From an uncultured Eubacteriales bacterium (GTDB lineage Bacteria > Bacillota > Clostridia > Oscillospirales > Acutalibacteraceae), in assembly GCA_900314795.1 (NCBI GenBank), contig OMWP01000013.1, positions 34,501 to 98,500 on the forward strand: a DNA stretch of 64,000 bases, read 5' to 3'. Of the stretch, positions 56,946-64,000 are shown piece after piece (position 1 is the stretch's first letter; every line of letters starts with the position of its first letter). The translations under genes were made by a program, and so were the position numbers. Under the pieces are notes generated by a model that saw nothing but the letters and a program-made list of their open reading frames with translations, was not told where the DNA came from and ran no database searches.

Positions 56946-59453
56946 CTATGGAATCAGGTCGCCGATACCTGCGGGACAAGTAAGGTTTACCAAGTACCGC
57001 TGAATACAAGTTGCGTCGATGATTGTTACGGAGCCGTCGCCGTCTGTGTCTGCTGCTTGTTCAATATACTCATAGACAGGTATCTCCGCAAGGTGCCGCT
57101 GGATAAGGGTTGCGTCTATAATGCTGACCTCACCATCGCCGTCAATATCACCGAGATATTCTTTGTCGCTTATTTCTTCAAAAATAAATCTGTTTAGGAA
57201 AGCATAAACTTCGGTAGTGCTTCTCTTGTACCCATACATTTTAAAATCATCAATTCGTTCTAAGTCATATTTCCCTGTGTTATAGTTATACTCTCCTGTA
57301 ACATAACCAAACGCTTCATCTGATATTGTAACTTCAGAGTTTCTGATAGTTATATCCTTTAGTGCTGTATCTTTAAATGCATATTCACCTATTTTAGAAA
57401 TGTTACGACTCATCCTGACAGAACAAAGACTTGTACAGTTTTGAAATGATGCTATTCCTATGTTTTCTACGCTATCAGAAATATAAACATGTTGCAGACT
57501 TGAACAGTTTTCAAATGCTTCAATACCTATTGTCTCTACGCTGTCAGGAATATAAACATGTTGCAGACTTGAACAGTTTTCAAAAGCTCCATCATAAACG
57601 GTTGGACCCCAAAGATAACTGGTACGAGTACTGTTAATACTTGTTACTCCCATAGGTATGTTGATCGTTTCAAGGTTATTGCAGTTATAAAATGTACTTC
57701 CCTTTATCTCGGTTAATCCATTGCCGAGGTGCACTTGTTTTAATTCCGAGCAATTATTGAATGCTCCCTCTCCGATTACTGTAACACTGTCCGGAACGGA
57801 AATGCTTTCAATATTACTTCTTTCAAAAGCATATGAAGTTATGGCTTTTGTTCCGTCCTTTATAGTAACAGTTTCGGGATGTTCTGTGTTTTTATATGAA
57901 TATAATACTGTGCCTACATAAACAACACCGTCAGGTTGATTCGCATACCAAGCAGTATCATCAAGGGCACCCCGACTAACTCTTTCAAGACTTTCGGGGA
58001 TATTGAATTGTTCAAGTTGAGTGCAACCTTTGAATGCCTGAGAATTGAATACAGTAATACTATCAGGTAACACGATTTCTTTTAGGTTGTAACAATTTTG
58101 AATATTTCCTAATTCGGTTATTTTACACTTGATTTCAATGAATGATATATGCTGCATATTGCAAAACAGTCCATCGGGAATAGAATTGACAGAATCTCCA
58201 ATACAAATAGAATCAATGTACATTGTATGCGGAAAAGAGGATTCAATAATATATGATTCTGAACCATCATCATGATATGAATATGATTGATAATCACAAT
58301 TTGAAGCATTGAAATACAGTGTGTTAATTGAAGCATCTTCGTCAAAAACGTAATTTCCCATTGAGATGATGTTTTCAGGTACAGTAAAAGAATCCAAATG
58401 TTTAATCCCCCTAAATGCTGCGTTTGGTATTTTTGTAACATTATCTCCAATAGTAATGCTATCAACAGATGGACAGTTTTGGAATACGTGTGATTTAAGT
58501 TCATCATCATAATCTTCGCCGTAATATACCAGATACCCCATGTGATCACAATCTGTTGCCTTATAATTTATTTTTTTAAGACATAAACAATTTGCAAATG
58601 CGCAGTCACCTATATAGGACACATTTTTAGGAATAGTTATTTCTTTCAGCTTTTCACAGTTTGAAAAAGCACCAGAGCCGATAGTGGTCAATCTTTCAGA
58701 CAAGGTGATCGTCTCTAAACTTGTACAATCGGCAAATGCACAATTTCCGATAGACTGAACAGTATTTGGGATAGTAATACTTTCAAACTGAGTTAATCCA
58801 TTAAAGGAATACTGTCCGATAGATGTTATGCTATCAGGGATTGTTATATCATTAAGATAGTTTAATCCATAGAAAGCAAAATCAGGTATTGTTTTCACAT
58901 TTTCACCGAACACTATCTTTTCAAGTGACGTAAACCCGTCAAACGCGGTTTTTATAGTATTATTATTGTTTTCATTAACGAATGAGCCAATTTGTTTACA
59001 ATCCACGGCATTGAAATTAATCGTCTTCACATTTTGAAATGCTGAGAATGCTCCCGCTTCAATATGGGTTATACTCTCAGGGATTTTTATTGAATCCACA
59101 GTTATTATGCAGTCATGGTAACGATAACCGTCATATAATATATTACCGATTCGGGTAATGGGTTTACCGTAGTATGATGACGGAATATCACTGTAGTATG
59201 ATGATGAGAAACTATAATAATTAGGAAAATATCCATATGAATCAGACGGAATATACAGATATGTTTCTACCGTGTTGTCGGATAGCTGTCTAAAACACCA
59301 TTCGGGAGAAGGGATAGGCGGTTCAGTTCCCACATATGGATCATCATAGTATCCTGTTTGTAAAATATCAGCCGAAGCCGAGAATACCATCACCGACATC
59401 ATTACAGATGTCAACAATGCCGCTGTCAATAATATACATATCAGTTTCTTCAT
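56946..59453 (-). CDS. Secreted BspA-type leucine-rich-repeat protein with dockerin
   Basis: 835-aa secreted protein. After a signal peptide (about 1-30), most of the chain (about 80-740) is built of BspA/LRR_5 repeats (units such as ITIPDSITSIGQYSFNG and TIPNTVQSIGNCAFADC). The C-terminus is a type I dockerin: two calcium loops, DIDGDGEVSIIDATLIQRHL and DTDGDGSVTIIDATCIQRYL, about 55 residues in all. Dockerins plug into cohesins of cellulosome-like scaffolds, so this LRR protein should be displayed on such a scaffold and may bind host or dietary ligands. The ATG at 59453 fits the AAAGGA better than that at 59462. Confidence 0.92.
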   Translation of the reverse strand: MKKLICILLTAALLTSVMMSVMVFSASADILQTGYYDDPYVGTEPPIPSPEWCFRQLSDNTVETYLYIPSDSYGYFPNYYSFSSSYYSDIPSSYYGKPITRIGNILYDGYRYHDCIITVDSIKIPESITHIEAGAFSAFQNVKTINFNAVDCKQIGSFVNENNNNTIKTAFDGFTSLEKIVFGENVKTIPDFAFYGLNYLNDITIPDSITSIGQYSFNGLTQFESITIPNTVQSIGNCAFADCTSLETITLSERLTTIGSGAFSNCEKLKEITIPKNVSYIGDCAFANCLCLKKINYKATDCDHMGYLVYYGEDYDDELKSHVFQNCPSVDSITIGDNVTKIPNAAFRGIKHLDSFTVPENIISMGNYVFDEDASINTLYFNASNCDYQSYSYHDDGSESYIIESSFPHTMYIDSICIGDSVNSIPDGLFCNMQHISFIEIKCKITELGNIQNCYNLKEIVLPDSITVFNSQAFKGCTQLEQFNIPESLERVSRGALDDTAWYANQPDGVVYVGTVLYSYKNTEHPETVTIKDGTKAITSYAFERSNIESISVPDSVTVIGEGAFNNCSELKQVHLGNGLTEIKGSTFYNCNNLETINIPMGVTSINSTRTSYLWGPTVYDGAFENCSSLQHVYIPDSVETIGIEAFENCSSLQHVYISDSVENIGIASFQNCTSLCSVRMSRNISKIGEYAFKDTALKDITIRNSEVTISDEAFGYVTGEYNYNTGKYDLERIDDFKMYGYKRSTTEVYAFLNRFIFEEISDKEYLGDIDGDGEVSIIDATLIQRHLAEIPVYEYIEQAADTDGDGSVTIIDATCIQRYLVNLTCPAGIGDLIP

Positions 59454-59490
59454 CAAAACCATCCTTTCGATATGTCAGATGTTAGCAGTA

Positions 59491-59697
59491 CTAACTTACG
59501 GAATTCACCTCAATGAATAACTCTGGACTGACCTGCAAGGCTATGCAGATCGCCTTGAGATCGTCCGCATACAGTGTTCTCTTTCCGTTCATAATCGCAT
59601 TGAAAGTCACATTTGAAATCCCTGCTTTCTCTGCGACGGTCTTTTGCTTCAAGCCCTGTTCGTCAATATAAGCTCGAACCTTTTCATAAACTCTCAC
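59491..59697 (-). CDS. Small XRE-type HTH protein
   Basis: 68-aa protein that is essentially one helix-turn-helix (VRAYIDEQGLKQKTVAEKAGISNVTFNAIMNGKRTLYADDLKAICIALQV). GTG start at 59697 with GGAG upstream. Divergent from the XRE gene at 59845. It has a near-consensus promoter (59738-59766), and its leader carries the palindrome ACAGATTATCTGT, probably an operator of this protein or its neighbour. Confidence 0.82.
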   Translation of the reverse strand: MRVYEKVRAYIDEQGLKQKTVAEKAGISNVTFNAIMNGKRTLYADDLKAICIALQVSPELFIEVNSVS

Positions 59698-59714
59698 TTT
59701 TCATCACTCCTTTT

Positions 59715-59831
59715 ACAGATTATCTGTATTTATTATCATTATAAAACCGTTATTCTGTAAAGTCAATATATTATTACAGAAATCCTTGATTTTTCATTGC
59801 ATTTTTTCACCAAATAAGTATAATACTTATT
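59715..59831. promoter_or_regulatory. Divergent control region with two different operators
   Basis: For the minus-strand gene: TTGACT (59761-59766), 17 bases, TATAAT (59738-59743), plus ACAGATTATCTGT (59715-59727). For the plus-strand gene: the -10 lies inside the perfect palindrome AATAAGTAT-A-ATACTTATT (59813-59831). Two operators suggest two repressors with separate sites. Confidence 0.75.
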
Positions 59832-59844
59832 GAGGTGAGTTATC

Positions 59845-60165
59845 GTGAGCAATTCTAAGTATGAAATCGGTGCAAGAATTAAGAAATACCGTGAGGACAG
59901 GGGCTATAGTCAACGTGAATTCGGTGAAATGATCGGCGTCAGCAACAGCCGAGTATCTAACTGGGAACAAGGGGTCAATCGTCCCGACGCCGATATTCTG
60001 GCTGACATCTGCATTGCTTTAAATGTATCTCCGAGTGAATTGCTCAACGTCCGTCTTGCTTCCGATGAATTGAACGATAAAGAACGAAAAATCATTATTT
60101 CATACCGAGAGAAAACAGACTTACAGAAAGCAGTCGATATACTGCTCGGTATCGAATCGATATAA
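59845..60165 (+). CDS. XRE-family regulator
   Basis: 106-aa HTH protein (IGARIKKYREDRGYSQREFGEMIGVSNSRVSNWEQGVNRPDADILADICIAL, about 7-60) with a C-terminal helical tail (EKTDLQKAVDILLGI) typical of repressors that dimerise. GTG start at 59845 with GAGGTGA upstream. Its promoter -10 is buried in a perfect palindrome, implying tight autoregulation. Confidence 0.88.
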   Translation: MSNSKYEIGARIKKYREDRGYSQREFGEMIGVSNSRVSNWEQGVNRPDADILADICIALNVSPSELLNVRLASDELNDKERKIIISYREKTDLQKAVDILLGIESI

Positions 60166-60255
60166 TCCGCAATTGCCTCAAATAAAAAAATACCTTATAT
60201 ATCTATGAACAGAGAAAAACCTCTGTACTTCATGCATGAAAGGATATATTTGAGT

Positions 60256-60519
60256 ATGATAAGGGTTTACCGAGAAGGTTCAGGTACTGAGCAAGGCAAA
60301 AAGGTGCATAAACCCCGATTGAGCAAGAAAGAAGAAAAGCAGCCGATCACTGCCTCGACGGATTCGCTGGATTATTTTACTGCGGATGACATTATATCTT
60401 TGATGACCGCTGTAGACGAACTGAAAGATATGTTAGTCCAAGCCGTAAACTGCGGTGACGGTCTGTGGGAATTCTTGGTTGGCGACAATGTCTATCGAAT
60501 TGACACAGGCTTGATTTAA
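60256..60519 (+). CDS. Small protein of unknown function
   Basis: 87 aa from the ATG at 60256; the frame is open from an ATG at 60205, so the start is uncertain. AAAGGA lies about eleven bases upstream of 60256, while nothing precedes 60205. The N-terminus is basic (VHKPRLSKKEEKQP); the rest is acidic with a helix (ADDIISLMTAVDELKDMLVQAVNC) and a short strand-rich end. No family recognised. It probably follows the XRE gene on one transcript, ending at the terminator at 60559. Confidence 0.6.
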   Translation: MIRVYREGSGTEQGKKVHKPRLSKKEEKQPITASTDSLDYFTADDIISLMTAVDELKDMLVQAVNCGDGLWEFLVGDNVYRIDTGLI

Positions 60520-60558
60520 TTATAGTTTATACCTACTAAGTGATTAATAACGAGCAAG

Positions 60559-60595
60559 AACCATTGAGACGTTGATTTGTCCCAATGGTTTTTGT
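60559..60595 (+). terminator. Terminator
   Basis: Arms AACCATTG / CAATGGTT with a T run to 60595. The gap 60596-60784 after it is AT-rich and holds no gene that I can see. Confidence 0.75.
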
Positions 60596-60784
60596 TTATG
60601 ATGTGACCAGAAAGGCTGATTGATATGTAGTTTAAAAAAATCCCGAAGAATCCACAGGGTATCTGTGTTTTGAAAACAGTGTATGGTGTTTTAATTACGC
60701 TTACACATAATTCATTAAATGCTTATTAATCTGAATACTTTATTTTGAAGTACTATTTGTCCGTCCACCGCTATCTACGACTTC

Positions 60785-61330
60785 TCAAACTATAGGCTGA
60801 GTGAATTCATCTTCGAATTCAATCTCCCCATAGTATTTTGTATATGACCAATCGTCATCGTCATCTGTTGATTGCTCGACTTCTTCAATATTGTTTTGCT
60901 CTTTGTCATAAGTTTCGAAAAAATCAAAATCGAGTATGTTTTGCCATTGGTTTTTACACTGAGCTATTTCTACAACATAATTCTCAGAAAGTATGTTTCC
61001 AGATATTTTTATGAATTCTATTACTTTTCTGAGAGTTTGTAAGCATGAAAGCACCTCTTTCCTGAATCGAACAATCCCCTGGTGATAAAAGTATTTGGAC
61101 TTACGATTATCTTGCAAAAGTTCATTGGCATATTTATATAATTGAATATTAAGTTTATAAACAGAGAACAACTGTTCTTTTGAATCATTTGGTAGCAGTC
61201 TTCCTGTAATATCTAATACAGAAATAATACTATCAAACATAGGAATACCTTTCACGAGAAGCTCTGTTGTTTCATCAGCTAACATTTCAGTTTTTTCTTC
61301 AAAATAATTCAAATCATATTTTTCTAACAT
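60785..61330 (-). CDS. Acidic helical protein of unknown function beside the RT gene
   Basis: 181-aa soluble, mostly helical protein ending in a strongly acidic tail (EEVEQSTDDDDDWSYTKYY). No known domain. AGGAGG lies before its ATG. It is transcribed in the same direction as, and 91 bases downstream of, the reverse-transcriptase gene, so it could be a partner of it or simple cargo. Confidence 0.65.
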   Translation of the reverse strand: MLEKYDLNYFEEKTEMLADETTELLVKGIPMFDSIISVLDITGRLLPNDSKEQLFSVYKLNIQLYKYANELLQDNRKSKYFYHQGIVRFRKEVLSCLQTLRKVIEFIKISGNILSENYVVEIAQCKNQWQNILDFDFFETYDKEQNNIEEVEQSTDDDDDWSYTKYYGEIEFEDEFTQPIV

Positions 61331-61421
61331 AAAATCCTCCTGTTAAATAATATTTTTCAATTTGTGTCGGGCTCGTATGTGCTCGCCCTCCGTGCGCGTA
61401 GAGGACGATTACAGGGACGAG

Positions 61422-62711
61422 TTAAAAAAATTGAGATAGGTTTGGATAAATGCCATCATTAACACTTCCGATAATATCTTGAAGTGCTCTGGCAACATCC
61501 TTTAAGAACTCCTCAGGGACAACACCCTTATGGTATCCTGCCCATCCTTTTGTTATAGGCTCTAGTTTATTGAGTACATCTGATAATTCGTCATACCCAA
61601 AGATTATATCTCTAGCCTTTTCAAACAGGGATTCAATATTACTTCTATCAGCGACTATCAGCGGGAGTTCTTCCCCCGTCTTTATCGACCAGCCTAAGAA
61701 GCTGAACCCTTTGTTTGCTTCGGTTATGATAGTCTTTTCCTTGGATAGACTTAGACCTCTGACTGACAGAAATTCGTTGATGATTCTGATTGCTTTGCCT
61801 AACTTACCTGCATACGGACTGAGAACAAGAATGTCATCAGCGTAGCGAATAAACTCGGTGTCTTGCAAGGAATCTGTCAATCTCTGTTCTAACCCGTCAA
61901 GCGCCATGTTGCAAATCATCGGAGATATAGCCCCACCTTGCGGAACACCGCACTTTGTGGTATACTTTCTACCATGGTGGACGACCCCGCATTTTAAGAA
62001 TTTCCAAAGGATCTCCTTATCAATTGGGATATTCTCCATGATCCACTCATGACTGAGATTGTCGAAGCATGATTGGACATCTGCTTTCAATACCCATCTA
62101 CAATCTTCTTGATTATACAGGATATTATGACATCTAATCAAAGCATCACGAGTAGACCGCTTCGGACGAAATCCATAGGAATGCTCGTCCGCCAACAATT
62201 CAGATATAGGTTCCAATGCAAACTTATAAAGAGTCTGCATAGCCCTGTCTTTCATCGTTGGAATACTCAAAGGTCTAACCTTCCCATTCCGCTTCGGGAT
62301 ATAGATTCTCCTTAACGGTCGAGGAACATATCCCCGCCGGTTCAAAGATAAAGTAGCATTATACTTGTCCTCATGGGACAACCATAATACATTATCTATA
62401 CCAGAGGTATATTTACCATTATTAGTTGTAACTATTTTTACAGCTAACATTTTAGCAGAATAAGAATGGACTATTAGGTTTTGCAAATACGAAACCTTAT
62501 CAAATTCTCCTGTGAGCAGAGCCTTGTCAATGCGTCCTTGCAGCTTTCGAACGAGGCGCTCCGCTGACTTGAAATCAAATCCAAGCCAGCGTTGCTCCGC
62601 GTCACAAGAGGCGTACGGTCTCCCGTTCTGTTCGCTACCCTTGTTTAGAAAGTTCTGCCCGGGCGCATTGTGTGCTTTTTGCAGAATTATCATCTCACTT
62701 TCCTGAAGCAT
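61422..62711 (-). CDS. Group-II-type reverse transcriptase lacking HNH domain
   Basis: 429-aa reverse transcriptase of the group II intron lineage. N-terminal domain RLVRKLQGRIDKALLTGEFDKV...SYSAKMLAVK (about 52-92); RT fingers IPKRNGKVRPLSIPTMKDRAMQ; catalytic D211 in LKADVQSCFDN; CGVPQGGAISP at 254-264; YADD at 290-293. It then has FLGWSIKTG and a short thumb/X-domain-like part (GWAGYHKGVVPEE) but stops without the D and HNH endonuclease domains. I could not find convincing intron RNA (domains V/VI) around it. It may be an ORF of a degraded intron or a free-standing RT. An in-frame ATG at 62693 behind GGAAAG is an alternative start. Confidence 0.88.
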   Translation of the reverse strand: MLQESEMIILQKAHNAPGQNFLNKGSEQNGRPYASCDAEQRWLGFDFKSAERLVRKLQGRIDKALLTGEFDKVSYLQNLIVHSYSAKMLAVKIVTTNNGKYTSGIDNVLWLSHEDKYNATLSLNRRGYVPRPLRRIYIPKRNGKVRPLSIPTMKDRAMQTLYKFALEPISELLADEHSYGFRPKRSTRDALIRCHNILYNQEDCRWVLKADVQSCFDNLSHEWIMENIPIDKEILWKFLKCGVVHHGRKYTTKCGVPQGGAISPMICNMALDGLEQRLTDSLQDTEFIRYADDILVLSPYAGKLGKAIRIINEFLSVRGLSLSKEKTIITEANKGFSFLGWSIKTGEELPLIVADRSNIESLFEKARDIIFGYDELSDVLNKLEPITKGWAGYHKGVVPEEFLKDVARALQDIIGSVNDGIYPNLSQFF

Positions 62712-62864
62712 TTTACACTCAGATACTCAAGCATAAAGAGCACTCGCGCACACAAGTATAAAAAGCTTATATTTTGCCTGAAATGATTATCAATCAATCA
62801 TAGGCACCATCTCCTTTTTTTGTTTTTTTATATCTAATACAGCATAGCTGATTAAATATCAGAG

Positions 62865-63035
62865 TTATTTTTTGGTTTGATATTTCTTTTGTAAACAAGA
62901 ATATTCGATATTTAAGAAATCCTCATATTCCTGCTGATGTGCTTGAATGTAATCGGCAATATCTCCATAGATAGACCGCGCGATTTCTTTAGTTTGTTCC
63001 TTGCTCAAAATGATTTGAAGCGCGACGCGATCCAT
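62865..63035 (-). CDS. 56-aa protein of a mobile element
   Basis: Short gene read on the minus strand: ATG at 63035 after AGGGGG, stop at 62865. The product starts MDRVALQIILSKEQTKEIAR and continues with helical SIYGDIADYIQAHQQEYEDF, ending in a basic tail. It looks like a real small protein by its codon use and ribosome binding site, but I know no function. Confidence 0.6.
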   Translation of the reverse strand: MDRVALQIILSKEQTKEIARSIYGDIADYIQAHQQEYEDFLNIEYSCLQKKYQTKK

Positions 63036-63146
63036 AGTTGAAGACCCCCTGCTCGCAAAAATCAGTATGGTTTGCTGTTGATGTTAGTCTTAATAGCTAG
63101 TTGGGTTAAAAAGTTCCCTTTACGAACCAAAAGGAGTGTTCTTATA

Positions 63147-64000
63147 TTGACAGACTTATATAGCTTTGATGACTTTTATGATTTGTTTTTCGACGAAAAG
63201 CATTGTTTAGATTACTTGTATGCATTAAGGTGGTCTAATGGTTTTTGCTGTCCGCGTTGTGGTTGCAACGACTCTTGGGAAATCAGTCCATATAAAAATA
63301 AATGCCGTAACTGTGAATATCAGTGCACAGTTACGGCGGGAACTCTATTTCATCACACACATTTGCCGTTGACAAAATGGTTTAGGGCGGCATGGTACTT
63401 AACAAATATAAATAGTAAAGCTACTGCGGAAGAAATAAAAGAATTAATAGATATAGGATTAAGAGCAGCAAAGTCAGTAAATAAAAAACTGAAGTCTGCA
63501 ATGGTTTGCGATGATTTCAATACTAGAAAACTAAAAGGGCTTGTCGAGATAAGCGGAAAGCGTAAACCCACTGACCAAGAAAAAAGAAAGTACCGTTACG
63601 CAAGAAATGATAAAAATGTAGATTTTGAAGATTTTGTGTATTTAGCTGTTGAAATAGTCAATAAAAAAGTTCAAAGAATAAAAATGTCTGTTTATCCTTA
63701 TGATAATAAAGAATCTTTTACCGATTTTGTATGTAACTCTGTTGAAGAGAATAGCACTTTACAGCTCTCGTTTCCAATTAAAAGAATAAGAATCGAGATA
63801 GATCATTTAGACAAAAGAATTAAAAAAATGGGAATTTCTTTAATGCGGAAACCTGATACATATAACTATCAGTTCGTAGAGAAAACATTTGATGATTTTA
63901 TGGATTTCTATAAAGCAAATAGTTACAGACCAGAATCGATAAATGAAGCAGTAAATGAATACACAAAAAGGATCAATGGGTTTAATCCAGAAATCAGTTT
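63147..64000 (+). CDS. IS1595/ISXO2-type transposase-related protein, DDE residues apparently lost (partial)
   Basis: The frame starts at a TTG (63147, GGAG ten bases upstream) and runs off the window; 284 codons are visible. The N-terminus is the zinc-ribbon and helix region of IS1595-family transposases: LRWSNGFCCPRCGCND, KCRNCEYQCTVTAGTLFHHTHLPLTKWFRAAWYL. Where the first catalytic Asp should stand (VEVDETYIGG in active members), it reads GLVEISGKRKPTDQ, and no later TDG-type motif is seen, so the catalytic domain is replaced or decayed. It may be a domesticated DNA-binding protein. The end of the gene lies outside the window. Confidence 0.75.
   Translation, partial: MTDLYSFDDFYDLFFDEKHCLDYLYALRWSNGFCCPRCGCNDSWEISPYKNKCRNCEYQCTVTAGTLFHHTHLPLTKWFRAAWYLTNINSKATAEEIKELIDIGLRAAKSVNKKLKSAMVCDDFNTRKLKGLVEISGKRKPTDQEKRKYRYARNDKNVDFEDFVYLAVEIVNKKVQRIKMSVYPYDNKESFTDFVCNSVEENSTLQLSFPIKRIRIEIDHLDKRIKKMGISLMRKPDTYNYQFVEKTFDDFMDFYKANSYRPESINEAVNEYTKRINGFNPEIS

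Noticed and set aside
61331..61421. Group II intron domain V after the reverse transcriptase
   Set aside because: The GC-rich stretch does not form the 34-base hairpin with the AGC-type base and tetraloop; without it an intact intron is not supported.
62712..62760. Group II intron 5' boundary (GTGCGCG)
   Set aside because: It is only ~40 bases before the ORF, leaving no room for domains I-III.

Overview
The window looks like the chromosome of a low-to-medium GC Firmicute, most likely a gut Oscillospiraceae/Ruminococcus-type bacterium. The grounds are strong AGGAGG-type ribosome binding sites, TTGACA/TATAAT promoters, several lipoproteins and eukaryote-like Ser/Thr kinases, a secreted BspA-type leucine-rich-repeat protein ending in a dockerin, and mobile-element families typical of gut Firmicutes (TnpV, Cys_rich_VLP, large serine recombinases).

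Bases 1-29,900 read as core chromosome with fairly GC-rich genes: a PAP2 phosphatase, a small membrane protein, MgtE with a long leader, a divergent HTH/Ser-Thr kinase pair, four lipoproteins (two of them tandem paralogues), a CLC channel/antiporter probably of the fluoride type, a membrane zinc-ribbon protein, an AlgI/AlgX-like O-acetylation pair, a BlaI-type repressor, an M16C metallopeptidase, a C_GCAxxG_C_C protein, purC, the complete proline operon proB-proA-proC followed by a patatin-like phospholipase, a secreted helical/beta-solenoid protein, a PRTase-fold protein and a zinc-ribbon/kinase/PASTA/SH3 receptor kinase. Short palindromic dispersed repeats sit in many of the intergenic gaps.

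From about 30,000 to the right edge the sequence is accessory. An AT-rich acetyltransferase island (30.0-31.7 kb) is bounded by two copies of a hairpin-bearing repeat. Next comes an integrative mobilizable element on the minus strand: large serine recombinase, 60-aa protein, ParB-like protein, relaxase, MobC-like protein, an AbiE-like toxin/antitoxin pair, ParM/ParR, a Cys_rich_VLP protein, a sigma-like regulator behind a consensus promoter with a LexA-like box, and an XRE repressor. Its cargo on the plus strand (41.0-52.6 kb) is a SLOG-domain protein and a tightly coupled five-gene operon: HTH regulator, a protein with a CoiA-like zinc motif, a coiled-coil protein with a degenerate P-loop, a protein of unknown fold, and a 1753-aa DEAH helicase with internal zinc clusters and a DUF1998 C-terminus. 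The helicase has the architecture of DruE of the Druantia anti-phage systems, but I recognise no DruA (DUF4338), DruH or methyltransferase. This is the best candidate in the window for an undescribed (Druantia-like) defence system.

The right end (52.6-64 kb) is a patchwork of further mobile genes: TnpV with a 57-aa partner, a DUF4238 protein, a second large serine recombinase, a small resolvase, the dockerin/LRR protein, three small regulators or unknowns, a group-II-type reverse transcriptase without an HNH domain, and, running off the edge, an IS1595-type zinc-ribbon protein that seems to have lost its DDE residues.
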